Below, piece by piece: positions 53,952 through 63,584 of a stretch of DNA of 64,000 nt. Below the pieces are notes generated by a model, which did not search any database, was not told where the DNA came from, and saw nothing but the letters and a program-made list of their open reading frames with translations. Source of the stretch: Dactylosporangium fulvum. Its GTDB lineage: Bacteria; Actinomycetota; Actinomycetes; Mycobacteriales; Micromonosporaceae. The position numbers and the translations under genes were made by a program. The first letter of the stretch is position 1. Each line of letters opens with the position of its first letter. Location of the stretch: positions 2,504,501-2,568,500 of the forward strand of contig NZ_CP073720.1 in NCBI RefSeq assembly GCF_025137375.1, read 5' to 3'.

Positions 53952-56900
53952 ATGGCTGACTCGTTCGTGCATCTCCACGTGCACACCGAGTACTCCATGC
54001 TTGACGGAGCGGCACGGCTCAAGGAGATGTTCGCCGAGGCCAACCGGCTCGGCATGCCCGCCGTCGCGATCACCGACCACGGCAACATGCACGGGGCGTA
54101 CGACTTCTACAAGCAGGCCAAGGCCGCCGGCGTGACTCCGATCCTCGGCGTCGAGGCCTACGTGGCACCCGAGTCCCGGCTGACGAAGCAGCGGATCCGC
54201 TGGGGCCGGCCGGACCAGAAGGACGACGACGTCTCCGGCTCCGGCGGCTACACGCACAAGACCATCTGGGCCCGCAACAAGACCGGCCTGCACAACCTGT
54301 TCCGGCTCAACTCCCGGGCGTCGATCGAGGGCCACTTCGTGAAGTGGCCGCGCATGGACGCGGAGATCATCGCCGAGCACGCCGATGGCCTGATGGCCAC
54401 GACCGGCTGCCCGTCGGGTGAGGTGCAGACCCGCCTGCGGCTCGACCAGTTCGACGAGGCGCTGAAGGCGGCGGCGAAGTACCAGGAGATCTTCGGCCGG
54501 GAGAACTACTTCCTCGAGGTCATGGACCACGGCCTCGACATCGAGCGGCGGGTCCGGGCCGGCCTGATCGAGATCTCCAAGCGGCTCAACATCCCGCCGG
54601 TGGTCACCAACGACTCGCACTACACCCACGAGGCGCAGGCCGAGGCGCACGACGTGCTGCTGTGCGTGCAGACCGCGTCCAACGTCAACGACCCCAACCG
54701 GTTCAAGTTCGGCGGCTCCGGCTACTACCTCAAGTCGGCCGACGAGATGCGCGCCGTCGACTCGTCCGACCTGTGGCAGGAGGGGTGCCGCAACACCCTC
54801 CTGGTCGCCGAGAAGGTCGACACCGCCGGCATGTTCGAGTCGCGCAACCTCATGCCGCGGTTCCCGGTGCCGGAGGGCGAGACCGAGGAGTCGTACTTCC
54901 GCGCCGAGGTCTGGCGGGGCATGGAGCGGCGCTTCCCGAACGGCATCGACGAGGAGCACCGGCAGCAGGCCGAATACGAAGCCGACATGATCGTCAAGAT
55001 GGGCTTCCCGGCGTACTTCCTCGTCGTCTCCGACTTCATCCTGTGGGCCAAGAAGGAAGGCATCGCGGTCGGCCCCGGCCGTGGCTCGGCCGCCGGCAGC
55101 CTGGTCGCCTACGCGATGGGCATCACCGACCTCGATCCGCTGCCGCACGGGCTGATCTTCGAGCGGTTCCTCAACCCCGACCGCATCTCGATGCCCGACA
55201 TCGACATCGACTTCGACGAGCGCCGGCGCGGCGACGTCATCCGGTACGTCACCGAGAAGTGGGGCGAGGACCGGGTCGCGCAGATCGCGACGTTCGGCAC
55301 GATCAAGGCGAAGGCCGCCATCAAGGACTCGGCGCGGGTGCTGGGCTATCCGTTCGCGGTCGGTGACCGCATCACCAAGGCGATGCCGCCGGCGGTGATG
55401 GGCAAGGACATCCCGCTGTCGGGCATCTTCGACCCCAACCACCCGCGGTATTCCGAGGCGGTCGAGTTCCGGCAGCTGTACGAGGGCGACCCCGACGTGC
55501 GGAAGGTCGTCGACACCGCGAAGGGCCTGGAGGGCCTGATCCGCCAGACGGGTGTGCACGCCGCCGGTGTCATCATGTCCGCCGAGCCGCTGATCGAGCA
55601 CGTGCCGCTGATGCGCCGCGACGCCGACGGGGCGATCATCACGCAGTTCGACTACCCGACCTGCGAGACGCTCGGCCTGCTGAAGATGGACTTCCTCGGC
55701 CTGCGCAACCTGACGATCATCGACGACGCCGTCAAGAACATCGAGAAGAACCACGGCATCAAGGTCGACCTGCTGTCGCTGTCGCTGGACGACAAGGCCG
55801 CCTACGAGCTGCTGGCCCGCGGCGACACGCTCGGCGTGTTCCAGCTCGACGGCGGGCCCATGCGGTCCCTGCTGCGGCTCATGAAGCCGGACAATTTCGA
55901 GGACATCTCCGCGGTGCTGGCGCTCTACCGGCCCGGCCCGATGGGTGCCAACTCGCACACCAACTACGCGCTGCGCAAGAACGGCCAGCAGGAGATGATC
56001 CCGATCCACCCGGAGCTGGAGGAGCCGCTCAAGGAGATCCTCGGCCCGACCTACGGCCTGATCGTCTACCAGGAGCAGGTCCAGCGCGCCGCGCAGAAGC
56101 TCGCCGGCTACACGCTCGGCCAGGCCGACCTGCTGCGCCGGGCGATGGGCAAGAAGAAGAAAGAGGTCCTGGAGAAGGAGTTCGTGCCGTTCCGCGACGG
56201 CATGCGCAACAACGGCTACAGCGACGAGGCCATCCAGAAGCTGTGGGACGTGCTCGTCCCGTTCGCCGACTACGCCTTCAACAAGGCCCACACCGCCGGC
56301 TACGGCCTGGTGTCGTACTGGACGGCGTACCTCAAGGCCAACTACCCGGCCGAATACATGGCCGGCCTGCTGACCAGCGTCGGCGACGACAAGGACAAGA
56401 TGGCGCTCTACCTGTCGGAGTGCCGTCGCATGGGCATCGAGGTGCTCCCGCCCGACGTCAACGAGTCGGCCGGCCCGTTCACCCCGGTCGGCAAGGACAT
56501 CCGCTTCGGCCTGGCGGCCGTGCGCAACGTCGGCCACAACGTCGTCGACGCGATCGTGCGGTGCCGCCACGCCGCGCCGTACAAGGACTTCCACGACTTC
56601 CTGTCCAAGGTGGACGCCGTCGCCTGCAACAAGAAGACGGTCGAATCGCTGATCAAGGCCGGCGCGTTCGACTCGATGGGGCATCCGCGGCGCGGCCTGC
56701 TCGCGATCCACGCCGACGCCATCGACGCCTACGTCGACATCAAGAAGAACGAGGCCATCGGCCAGTTCGATCTCTTCGGCGACGCGTTCGCCACCGACGA
56801 CGGCGGCGGCACGGGCCCGGCGATGACCCAGCCCATCCCGGAGATCGAGTGGGACAAGCGGGAACTGCTCACCTTCGAGCGGGAGATGCTCGGCCTGTAC

Positions 56901-57485
56901 GTCTCCGACCACCCGCTGTTCGGCCTGGAGTCGGTGCTGTCGAAGACCGCCGACACGGCGATCAGCAGCCTCTCGGAGGAGGGCGCCGTCCCCGACGGCG
57001 CGGTGATCACGCTTGCCGGCATGCTCACCGGCGTCCAGCGCCGGATCACCAAGCAGGGCAAGCCGTGGGCGTCGGCGACGCTGGAGGACCTGGGCGGCGC
57101 CGTCGAGGCGCTGTTCTTCCCCAACACGTACGAGCTGGTCGGCCAGTACATCGCCGAGGACGCGATCGTCGCGGTGAAGGGCCGCGTCGACCGCCGCGAC
57201 GAGACGCCCCGCCTGATGGCCATGGATCTGTCGATCCCCGACGTCACTACCGCCGACGAGAACCGGCCGGTCGTGCTGTCCCTGCCGGCGAACCGGTGCA
57301 CACCGCCGCTCGTAGACCGGCTCAAGGAGATCCTGACCAACCACCCGGGCAAGGCCGAGGTCCACGTGAAGCTGAGCCACGGCTCGCGGATCACCCTGCT
57401 GCGCCTCGGCCCGTATCGGGTCGACCCGACAACGGCCCTCAAGGGTGACCTCAAGGCGCTGCTCGGCCCGAACAGCTTCTCATAG
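53952..57485 (+). CDS. dnaE: DNA polymerase III alpha subunit (DnaE1)
   Basis: 1177 residues. The N-terminal PHP domain keeps its metal motifs ([20 protein letters not shown], then L-G-V-E-A-Y and N-D-S-H-Y-T-H), which in actinobacterial DnaE1 provide the 3'-5' proofreading activity. The catalytic aspartates are in M-P-D-I-D-I-D-F-D (about residues 414-422), with a third further on. A tandem helix-hairpin-helix region and an OB fold ([10 protein letters not shown] at about 1018) close the protein. It is the main replicative polymerase of the cell. AGGAGG precedes the ATG. Confidence 0.98.
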   Translation: MADSFVHLHVHTEYSMLDGAARLKEMFAEANRLGMPAVAITDHGNMHGAYDFYKQAKAAGVTPILGVEAYVAPESRLTKQRIRWGRPDQKDDDVSGSGGYTHKTIWARNKTGLHNLFRLNSRASIEGHFVKWPRMDAEIIAEHADGLMATTGCPSGEVQTRLRLDQFDEALKAAAKYQEIFGRENYFLEVMDHGLDIERRVRAGLIEISKRLNIPPVVTNDSHYTHEAQAEAHDVLLCVQTASNVNDPNRFKFGGSGYYLKSADEMRAVDSSDLWQEGCRNTLLVAEKVDTAGMFESRNLMPRFPVPEGETEESYFRAEVWRGMERRFPNGIDEEHRQQAEYEADMIVKMGFPAYFLVVSDFILWAKKEGIAVGPGRGSAAGSLVAYAMGITDLDPLPHGLIFERFLNPDRISMPDIDIDFDERRRGDVIRYVTEKWGEDRVAQIATFGTIKAKAAIKDSARVLGYPFAVGDRITKAMPPAVMGKDIPLSGIFDPNHPRYSEAVEFRQLYEGDPDVRKVVDTAKGLEGLIRQTGVHAAGVIMSAEPLIEHVPLMRRDADGAIITQFDYPTCETLGLLKMDFLGLRNLTIIDDAVKNIEKNHGIKVDLLSLSLDDKAAYELLARGDTLGVFQLDGGPMRSLLRLMKPDNFEDISAVLALYRPGPMGANSHTNYALRKNGQQEMIPIHPELEEPLKEILGPTYGLIVYQEQVQRAAQKLAGYTLGQADLLRRAMGKKKKEVLEKEFVPFRDGMRNNGYSDEAIQKLWDVLVPFADYAFNKAHTAGYGLVSYWTAYLKANYPAEYMAGLLTSVGDDKDKMALYLSECRRMGIEVLPPDVNESAGPFTPVGKDIRFGLAAVRNVGHNVVDAIVRCRHAAPYKDFHDFLSKVDAVACNKKTVESLIKAGAFDSMGHPRRGLLAIHADAIDAYVDIKKNEAIGQFDLFGDAFATDDGGGTGPAMTQPIPEIEWDKRELLTFEREMLGLYVSDHPLFGLESVLSKTADTAISSLSEEGAVPDGAVITLAGMLTGVQRRITKQGKPWASATLEDLGGAVEALFFPNTYELVGQYIAEDAIVAVKGRVDRRDETPRLMAMDLSIPDVTTADENRPVVLSLPANRCTPPLVDRLKEILTNHPGKAEVHVKLSHGSRITLLRLGPYRVDPTTALKGDLKALLGPNSFS

Positions 57486-57571
57486 TGCTGTCGCGACTAC
57501 GGGGGGTTCGCGTGCCGATCGACACGGCGTGCAGGTCTGTGCGGACGGTGAGCGCGCGATAAGGTCGGCGG

Positions 57572-58966
57572 GTGCACACGCACGCCCTTGCCGACGACCT
57601 GCGCCCGCGTAGGTCGCTATGGCTGTCCCGGCGTGCGCGCTGGTCGGCTGCGATCGGCGTGGCGCTCGCCGTTTTTCTCGTGGTCTTCGGGGTCGTGTAC
57701 CGGCTGAATCAGCAGCCCTACGCCTTCGACCGCCTCACCCTGGTGGCCGGCGTCGACTACCCCGGCGGGGGTGACGACGGCGACGCGGACGGTCACGGCA
57801 CCCGGGCCTACCTCGACGGCGGGCGTGCCTTCATCGGGCGCCCGACCGGCGGCGGGAAGTTCGACCTGCGGGCCGTCGACGTCGAGCAGCCCGGCGGCGC
57901 CCCGATCTGGACCAACACCTCGCTCCGCGACGTCGACAGCTTCCGCGCCGCCCGCGGCTCCGTCATGGTCACCGGCCTGCCCGACAAGGACAGCCGCCGC
58001 CGGATCACGCTGCTCAACGCGTCCAACGGCGTGCCGTTCGCCACGTTCGACGTGATGAACAGCGACCTGTGGGTGCTCGTCGGCAAATACTTCGTGCGGT
58101 ATCGCGACAGTGACCACAAGCTCGTCGTGACCGACGTCGGCACGCTCAAGGAGTTCGTCGCCCTCGACCAGCCCGGCGGCCCGCGCAGCTGGTGGCTGAC
58201 CGACAACTGGAGCGGCCAGCAGGTCCCGACGTCGGTCGACGGGGCGCAGCTCGACGAGGCGTTCACCGTCGACCCGCACATCGTCCGGGCGACCGCCGAC
58301 CGGGGCCTCGAGGTGGTCAGCCTGTCGAACGGCAGGCCGCTCTCGGCCGCGACCGGCATCGCCGGCCCTGACGACCTCGTCTACCCGTATGACGAACAGA
58401 TCTTCGTCGTGAGCCGCGAGCACGGCCAGGTCCGCGCGTACGACCGCCGGAAGCTCGGCAAGGCGCAGTGGAGCTGGTCACTGCCCGACCCGCGGTCCGC
58501 ACCGACGTTCGTCACCGTGTGCGGTGAGCGGCGGGTCTGCGTGGGGGAGCAGCACCACGTCACCGCGCTCGACACCCGCACCGGCGAGGTCGAGTACCGG
58601 CTCGACGTCGACCGGCCCGGGCACCTGCTGCCGGTCGGCGACCGCGTGATGATCCGCCACGAGACCGGCGGCCGGTCGCAGTCCTCGCTCGTCGACGCCG
58701 ACGGCCGGATCACGGCCAGTTGGCCGGGCAAGCGCGCGGCACGGCTCGACGAGGGCAGTTACCTGTTGCTGCCGTCCACCGTGCCGGACTCGGGCGCCTT
58801 CCCGTGGCTGGGTGTGCAGGCGCAGAACGGCGCGGCCCGCGAGCTCGGCAACCTCGACGTTCGCCTCGACTCGTGCACGTGGAGCCACAAGTACCTCGCC
58901 TGCGCCGCTCCCGGCGAGTTCGTCTTCTACCGGGTGCGCAGCCCCTGGTACTCGGGCCGGCTCTGA
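57572..58966 (+). CDS. Membrane-anchored PQQ-like beta-propeller protein
   Basis: 464 residues from the GTG at 57572, which has TAAGGT 6 nt upstream. There is a short cytosolic Arg-rich N-terminus and one transmembrane helix (about 28-44, I-G-V-A-L-A-V-F-L-V-V-F-G-V-V). The long extracytoplasmic part consists of repeated beta-rich units with W/Y-x-D-x-x-T-G-x motifs (for example V-T-A-L-D-T-R-T-G-E-V-E-Y-R-L), as in PQQ-enzyme-like propellers. No catalytic residues are recognised, so it is probably a binding or assembly factor. Its 3' end overlaps the convergent gene by 40 bp. Confidence 0.8.
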   Translation: MHTHALADDLRPRRSLWLSRRARWSAAIGVALAVFLVVFGVVYRLNQQPYAFDRLTLVAGVDYPGGGDDGDADGHGTRAYLDGGRAFIGRPTGGGKFDLRAVDVEQPGGAPIWTNTSLRDVDSFRAARGSVMVTGLPDKDSRRRITLLNASNGVPFATFDVMNSDLWVLVGKYFVRYRDSDHKLVVTDVGTLKEFVALDQPGGPRSWWLTDNWSGQQVPTSVDGAQLDEAFTVDPHIVRATADRGLEVVSLSNGRPLSAATGIAGPDDLVYPYDEQIFVVSREHGQVRAYDRRKLGKAQWSWSLPDPRSAPTFVTVCGERRVCVGEQHHVTALDTRTGEVEYRLDVDRPGHLLPVGDRVMIRHETGGRSQSSLVDADGRITASWPGKRAARLDEGSYLLLPSTVPDSGAFPWLGVQAQNGAARELGNLDVRLDSCTWSHKYLACAAPGEFVFYRVRSPWYSGRL

Positions 58967-59277
58967 GTCGGGTCCTGAGCCGGGTCCTGAGCCGCGCCCC
59001 GGACCTGTCCCTGGCGTATCCGCCGGCGCCGCGCCAGCTTGAACATGGCCACGCCGCCGATGCCGACCCAGACGATGTTCAGCACGGCCGACGGCCAGGC
59101 GCCGTTGACGGCCGAGTTGAAGGCGAGGGCGACCGCGCCGCTGATGTTCATCAGCTGGAAGCCGGCGCCGTCCCCGGCGAGCCGCTTCGACGAGACGAGG
59201 GCGTAGGCGGCGACCAGCGCGGCGGCACCGAGCCAGCCGATCAGGGAGATCAGGAACTGCGAACTCACGGAATGCAT
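58927..59277 (-). CDS. CBU_0592-family small membrane protein
   Basis: 116 residues with three predicted helices: F-L-I-S-L-I-G-W-L-G-A-A-A-L-V-A-A-Y, then G-F-Q-L-M-N-I-S-G-A-V-A-L-A-F-N and A-V-L-N-I-V-W-V-G-I-G-G-V-A. The G-D-x-x-x-x-Q-L-M-N and W-P-S-A-V-L-N-I-V-W pieces match the family. The C-terminal 30 residues are Arg/Gln-rich. Function unknown. It is divergent from a LysR regulator 103 bp away, the likely controller. Confidence 0.82.
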   Translation of the reverse strand: MHSVSSQFLISLIGWLGAAALVAAYALVSSKRLAGDGAGFQLMNISGAVALAFNSAVNGAWPSAVLNIVWVGIGGVAMFKLARRRRIRQGQVRGAAQDPAQDPTQSRPEYQGLRTR

Positions 59278-59380
59278 GTTCGCATCCAGCCTGGCTAACG
59301 CGTAAACGAGAATATCTACAGCAGGGCTTAAGCGGACCTGAACATGATCTTGAATGTCGCGCGCTCCGGAAGTACCACTC

Positions 59381-60268
59381 ATGGATCTTGAACCTCGGCG
59401 CCTGTCCGTGCTCGCCGCGATCGCGCGGCGCGGCACCCTCGCCGGCGCCGCCGCGGCGCTGCACGTCACGCCGTCCGCGGTGTCCCAGGCCCTCGCGCAG
59501 CTCGAGCACACCGTCGGCCGGCCGCTCGTCGACCGGTCGGGCCGTCGCGCCGTGCTCACCGCCGCCGGGCGCATGCTCGCGGCGCGGGCCGAGGCGATCG
59601 AGCGCGAACTGGCCGAGGCCGAGCGGGAGCTGGCCGCGATGTCCGGCCGGGCCGCCGGCCGGGTGCGGGTCGCCGCGTTCTCGACCGTCATCCGGCACCT
59701 GCTCATCCCCGCGATGGCCCGCCTGGCCGTCGACCACCCCGACGTCGTCTGCTCGATCACCGAGCTGGAGGGCGCGTCCGCGCTGCGGGAGCTGCGGCTC
59801 GGCGGCCTCGACCTGACGATCACGGAGCGCGACGCGAGCCTCGGCCTGGAGAGTCGCCGCCGGGTGAGCGTGGTGCCGCTGGGTGAGGACCCGTACCGGG
59901 TGGTCGTCCCGGTGGACTGGCCGCCCGTGCACGGGTACGGCGACCTCGCGGACCGGCCCTGGATCGCCGGGCCGCCGTCGTCGACGACCGGGCAGGTGCT
60001 GGAGCGGCTGGGCCGGGAGCGCGGCTTCACGCCGCGCAGGGTCCACGCCTGCGTCGACTACCCGGCGGTGTTCGCGCTGGTGGCCGCCGGGCAGGGCGCG
60101 ACGATCGCGCCCGATCTGGCGCTGCGCGGCGTCGACCGCACCCAGGTGCGGGTCACGGACCTGCCCGGCGCCGGCGCCCGCCGCCTCGACGCCCTGGTGA
60201 CGGCGGGCCGGGCGGAGCTGCCGGCGGTCGAAGCGCTGCTGGCGGCGCTGCGGGCGGTGAGCCCGTAG
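59381..60268 (+). CDS. LysR-family transcriptional regulator
   Basis: 295 residues. The N-terminal winged helix reads R-L-S-V-L-A-A-I-A-R-R-G-T-L-A-G-A-A-A-A-L-H-V-T-P-S-A-V-S-Q-A-L (helix-turn-helix), followed by a periplasmic-binding-protein-like effector domain. It probably controls the divergent CBU_0592 gene. The stretch cat(g)gatcttgaa occurs twice, at 59343 and at the start codon (59380), so a duplicated site may overlap the start. The ligand is unknown. Confidence 0.93.
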   Translation: MDLEPRRLSVLAAIARRGTLAGAAAALHVTPSAVSQALAQLEHTVGRPLVDRSGRRAVLTAAGRMLAARAEAIERELAEAERELAAMSGRAAGRVRVAAFSTVIRHLLIPAMARLAVDHPDVVCSITELEGASALRELRLGGLDLTITERDASLGLESRRRVSVVPLGEDPYRVVVPVDWPPVHGYGDLADRPWIAGPPSSTTGQVLERLGRERGFTPRRVHACVDYPAVFALVAAGQGATIAPDLALRGVDRTQVRVTDLPGAGARRLDALVTAGRAELPAVEALLAALRAVSP

Positions 60269-60272
60269 GAAG

Positions 60273-60299
60273 GGGGCCGGCCCGGGGTGGGCCGGCCCC
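60273..60299. terminator. Terminator between lysR and the coiled-coil gene
   Basis: ggggccggccc (60273-60283) pairs with gggccggcccc (60289-60299), an 11-bp stem with loop GGGGT. The two flanking genes converge here, so it may serve both. Confidence 0.75.
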
Positions 60300-60325
60300 T
60301 CGGTGCCCGGTTTCAGTAGCCGGTT

Positions 60326-61366
60326 TCAGTAGACGGACAGGTGCACGTGGTTCGTGTGGTCGCTACTGGGGTCGCCGTTGCCGCTGCTGTACGCGTGCCA
60401 TCCGGCTGCCGGCGTCCAGATCTGCCGGTACCAGATCACGTACATCACGCCGAGCGCCTTCGCGTTGCGGACCAGCCACGTCGCCAGCTGGGTGCCGTAC
60501 TCCTTCGACGCGCCGGTCGCCGCGCCGCCGAAGCCCTTCGCGTCCGCGGCGAAGTCGCACGCCCGGCCCTTCGGGTGCTCGTACGGCTCACCCGGCGGCC
60601 GCCAGCACGACACGAAGTGCGTGAAGCCGGCCTTCTGCACCTGCTGCAGGGCGTGCAGGGTGCGCGGGGTCAGGCAGCCCCGCGTCGTCGGATCCTTCAC
60701 GCTGCACGACTCCGTCGGCCAGGACCCGTCGGTCCGCCGTGGCGCCGGCTGCGCGTTGATCTTCGGCGCGTTGCCGCTGGTGGTCGTCGCCGCGTCGAGG
60801 CCCTTCGCCGCGGCCTTGTTCGCCGCCTCGGCCTGCTGCGCCTCGGCCAGGGCCTTCTCGACCTCGGCCTTCTGCTTGGCCATCGCCGTGACCTCGGTCT
60901 GCTGCCTGGCCACCTCGGTGTCGATGCCGGCCTTGGTCGTGGTGAGCTGGTCGCGGAGCGTGGCGAGCCGCTTGAGCTGCTCGGCGTTCTGCCGGGCGAT
61001 CACCTCCAGGGTGCTGACCTTGTCGGCGAAGATGCCGGGGGAGGCGCTGTCGAGCAGCGAGGCGGCGCTGCGCATCCCGCCGCCGTTCTGGTAGGCGGCG
61101 ATCGAGATCGTCTGCGTCTCGTCGCGCAGCTTGACGTATCGCGGTTCGAGCTCCGCCTGTTGCCCGGCGAGCGCGGCCTGGCGCTGCTTCGACGCGTCGA
61201 GCGCGTTCTGCGCGTCGAGGTAGGCCCGGTTCGCGGCGTCGAGCTTCTGCGTGAGCTCGGTCGTGCCCCCTTCCGGCCCGGGCGTGGGCGCGGCGTGGGC
61301 GGTGGACGGGACGAGGAGGACCGCCAGCGCGCAGGCGGCGGCCACGATCCACGGAGGTCTGGACAT
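60326..61366 (-). CDS. Secreted coiled-coil protein with C-terminal peptidase-like (VanY/ARB_07466-like) domain
   Basis: 346 residues. The Sec signal ends A-H-A-A near residue 26. Residues ~35-185 are a long heptad coiled coil (rich in A, E, K and Q), as in RipA/CwlO-type cell-wall hydrolases. The C-terminal ~135 residues read F-V-S-C-W-R-P-P-G-E-P-Y, E-H-P-K-G-R-A-C-D-F-A-A-D, and D-H-T-N-H-V-H-L-S-V-Y. These His/Asp positions match the metal sites of LAS-type peptidase-like domains. It is probably a wall-associated hydrolase or scaffold. Confidence 0.85.
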   Translation of the reverse strand: MSRPPWIVAAACALAVLLVPSTAHAAPTPGPEGGTTELTQKLDAANRAYLDAQNALDASKQRQAALAGQQAELEPRYVKLRDETQTISIAAYQNGGGMRSAASLLDSASPGIFADKVSTLEVIARQNAEQLKRLATLRDQLTTTKAGIDTEVARQQTEVTAMAKQKAEVEKALAEAQQAEAANKAAAKGLDAATTTSGNAPKINAQPAPRRTDGSWPTESCSVKDPTTRGCLTPRTLHALQQVQKAGFTHFVSCWRPPGEPYEHPKGRACDFAADAKGFGGAATGASKEYGTQLATWLVRNAKALGVMYVIWYRQIWTPAAGWHAYSSGNGDPSSDHTNHVHLSVY

Positions 61367-61512
61367 ACTGTTCCCTCCATCGGCCGCCTACCGGGTTAGC
61401 TGACGGATTCGGAACGGAACAGTCGCCCCTACCGCACTACAGGTGCGGATTCACCCCAAAAAACGGACACAATGTGGGTCCCCGGCTCGCATGGCACACG
61501 ACTCGGCGGCGG

Positions 61513-61529
61513 TTCTGCACTGTGCAGAA
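61513..61529. promoter_or_regulatory. 17-bp perfect palindrome
   Basis: TTCTGCACTGTGCAGAA is fully symmetric (8-bp arms, 1-nt centre). It sits upstream of the coiled-coil gene (start 61366). It is likely the operator of an unidentified dimeric regulator. The rest of 61367-61682 shows only the terminator below. Confidence 0.5.
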
Positions 61530-61582
61530 TTCCAGACAGCCTAACCAGCCCGAACGCCACCCGCCGCACGCCCGGTCCGAAT

Positions 61583-61609
61583 CGCGGCCCGGCACCGCGC
61601 CGGGCCGCG
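61583..61609 (-). terminator. Hairpin after the condensation-domain gene
   Basis: cgcggcccggc (61583-61593) pairs with gccgggccgcg (61599-61609), an 11-bp stem with loop ACCGC. It lies 73 bp past the stop of the gene to its right on the minus strand. Confidence 0.65.
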
Positions 61610-61682
61610 GTCGGCACACTGGCGGCGCACTGGCGGCGCGGCCCGGTCCGGTCCGGCTTCCGCGGCGCTCCCAGGGCGCTGT

Positions 61683-63092
61683 TCAGCGCGCTGACGCGTA
61701 CAGGGAGCCGATTGTCGCGTGCTCGTCGAGCGTCGCCTGGACGACCAGCCGCTCCAGGTCGGTGAGAAAACCCAGCGGCCCGCGCCGGCCGAGGTACCCG
61801 TGCTCGACGCACAGCATGATCTCCGCCGTGTCGCCGAGGTCCATGAGGAACATGAAGAAGTTCGCGTGCTTCGGCAGCCGGTCGATCACCGGCGACCGTA
61901 GCTTCGTCGCCGGTAGGGCCGCGTGGATCCGGTCGGCGAGTTCCTCGGCCGGCACCATCTGCGGGGCACCCTGGTCGAGCAGCGAGTAGCGGGTGTCGTT
62001 GAAGAAGCAGTAGCCGTCCGCCCGGATCCCGCGCCGGGCGGCAACCTCGGCGAACATGTCGTCGAGCTTGCGGGGGTGGTACTCGCAGTGCGCGTACGCG
62101 GTCAGCGCGGCGTCCGCGGCCCGGCGCAGGAACCGCTCGACGCTCTCCTCGTGGACCTGCTCCTCGGCGCACTCCAGCCGGAAGAGGGCGTTCTCGTTGA
62201 AGGCGCCCACCAGCCCGCGGCTCGCCGGGCGGAAGCGGGTCGACACGATCATGCGGAGCACGCCCTCGGTTTCGCCGGTGTACGCGGCGAGCTGCAGCGC
62301 GGTGGCGCCGAGCAGGACGGTCGCGGGTGGCACCCCGACGCGGGCGGCCAGGCCGTTGGTGGCGAGCGCCAGCGCGGGCGACTGGATCAGTCCCCAGTCG
62401 AGGTTCGGTGCGCTGCCGTCACCGATGCGCTCGATCATGCTCGTCGGCATGCTGCCGAGGTGCTTCGCCCAGTACGCCAGCGCCTTGCTCTCGCGCCGCA
62501 GCCCGATGGCGGACCGCTCGTACTCCAGCCGCTCGAGCGGCTGCTGCCCGGGCGCCACGACGACGGGCGGGTCTTCGAGCAAGTTGGCCAGGTCGCCGCG
62601 GACGATGTTGAAGCTCCACCCGTCGACCGCCATGTGGCTGGCCGCGAGCAGGACCGTCAGCGGCCGGCCGTCGCGCAGCAGGACGGCTGCCCGTAACGGC
62701 AGGTCGGCACCGATGTCGAACCACGGGCTGCGCAGGGCCTCGCCGAGCTCGGCGGCCGCCTCCTCGAGCCCCCGGTCACCGAGCTCGTGCACCTGGAGCG
62801 GGATCCGGCCCTCGCCGAGGACACGCTGGATCGGTCCGTCGGGCGTGTCGACGTACACGGTGTGGAGCGAGTCGTGTCGTTCCACGAGCAGGCGCAGGGT
62901 GGCGAGCACGTCGCCGAGGCTCCGCCCGTCCGGGACGGGGCACCGGACGAGCAGGTTGAGGGTGGTGTCGTCGGGTGGCAGCCAGCGGAAGACGTCCCAG
63001 ATGGCGATCTGCGCCCAGATCAGCGGCCCTTCGGCCGGGCGACCGGTGCGGAACTCGACGCTGGTGGGGTGTGTGTCCAGGTTGTCGTCCAC
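61683..63092 (-). CDS. Stand-alone condensation-domain protein (NRPS C-domain/WES fold)
   Basis: 469 residues from the GTG at 63092 with AGGAG at 6-7 nt; the frame runs 36 codons further, through the 15-bp repeats. The H-H-x-x-x-D-G motif is S-H-M-A-V-D-G (152-158): the second His, Asp157 and Gly158 are kept, while the first His is Ser. Downstream F-N-E-N-A-L-F-R and Y-C-F-F-N-D-T-R blocks match condensation-domain latch and floor loops. No adenylation or carrier domain is in the window. It may acylate or condense a free substrate, or work in trans with a cluster elsewhere. Confidence 0.88.
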   Translation of the reverse strand: MDDNLDTHPTSVEFRTGRPAEGPLIWAQIAIWDVFRWLPPDDTTLNLLVRCPVPDGRSLGDVLATLRLLVERHDSLHTVYVDTPDGPIQRVLGEGRIPLQVHELGDRGLEEAAAELGEALRSPWFDIGADLPLRAAVLLRDGRPLTVLLAASHMAVDGWSFNIVRGDLANLLEDPPVVVAPGQQPLERLEYERSAIGLRRESKALAYWAKHLGSMPTSMIERIGDGSAPNLDWGLIQSPALALATNGLAARVGVPPATVLLGATALQLAAYTGETEGVLRMIVSTRFRPASRGLVGAFNENALFRLECAEEQVHEESVERFLRRAADAALTAYAHCEYHPRKLDDMFAEVAARRGIRADGYCFFNDTRYSLLDQGAPQMVPAEELADRIHAALPATKLRSPVIDRLPKHANFFMFLMDLGDTAEIMLCVEHGYLGRRGPLGFLTDLERLVVQATLDEHATIGSLYASAR

Positions 63093-63131
63093 CGGATGCT
63101 CCTTCTGCCGAACGATCATCCTGCCGAGCAC

Positions 63132-63176
63132 CAACTGACTGATCATCAACCGACTGATCACCAACCGGCTGATCAC
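63132..63176. repeat. Three 15-bp direct repeats with TGATCA cores
   Basis: caactgactgatcat, caaccgactgatcac and caaccggctgatcac are contiguous, followed by a partial unit (ccaactgg). They lie just upstream of the condensation gene start (63092), near an AT-rich tract (63220-63270) likely to hold the promoter. The spacing suggests a multimeric operator. Confidence 0.7.
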
Positions 63177-63338
63177 CCAACTGGCGGTGAGCGATCCCAA
63201 GGCTACGGTCGGGGTACAAAATTTTCAATTGCTCGTCGGAAACATGAGGATTGGGGTAGAAAACTTGCTGTGCGCACGTTCCGGGCCGACTGTCGCGGTG
63301 GGGCAGCGAGCAGTGGCGGGGTTCGATAGGTTGGGCGC

Positions 63339-63554
63339 ATGTGGCGGATCACCGTGGATCACACCTGCATCGGAACCGGCAGCTGCGTCGGGATCGCACC
63401 CTCGCGGTTCGAGCTCGACGACGCCGCCGGCTGCTCGCATCCCGTGACGCCGGACGTGGAGCCCGACGAGGCGATCCTCGACGCGGTCGCCTCGTGCCCG
63501 ATGGAGGCGATCTCCGTCGTCGACCTGACCACCGGGGAGCCGGTCGAGGTCTGA
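63339..63554 (+). CDS. [3Fe-4S]-type ferredoxin
   Basis: 71 residues. Three cluster cysteines are Cys10, Cys16 and Cys53 (A-S-C-P-M-E-A-I), in the pattern of P450-associated actinobacterial ferredoxins; Cys32 is extra. It normally feeds electrons to cytochrome P450s or similar oxygenases, but none lies in the window. TAGGTT is 6 nt before the ATG (leaderless pattern). It is divergent from the condensation gene, with the 15-bp repeats between, so the two may be co-regulated. Confidence 0.9.
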   Translation: MWRITVDHTCIGTGSCVGIAPSRFELDDAAGCSHPVTPDVEPDEAILDAVASCPMEAISVVDLTTGEPVEV

Positions 63555-63584
63555 GCCCGTGGGCGCCGGGCGGGAGCTGGCGCC

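Noticed and set aside
46681..57380. Kilobase-long minus-strand frames opposite the DUF4132 pair and dnaE
   Set aside because: Same shadow effect; the plus-strand genes have ribosome sites, family motifs and coupled starts, the minus frames do not.
61683..63554. Nonribosomal peptide synthetase cluster
   Set aside because: Only a lone condensation domain and a ferredoxin are present; no adenylation, carrier or thioesterase genes are in the window.
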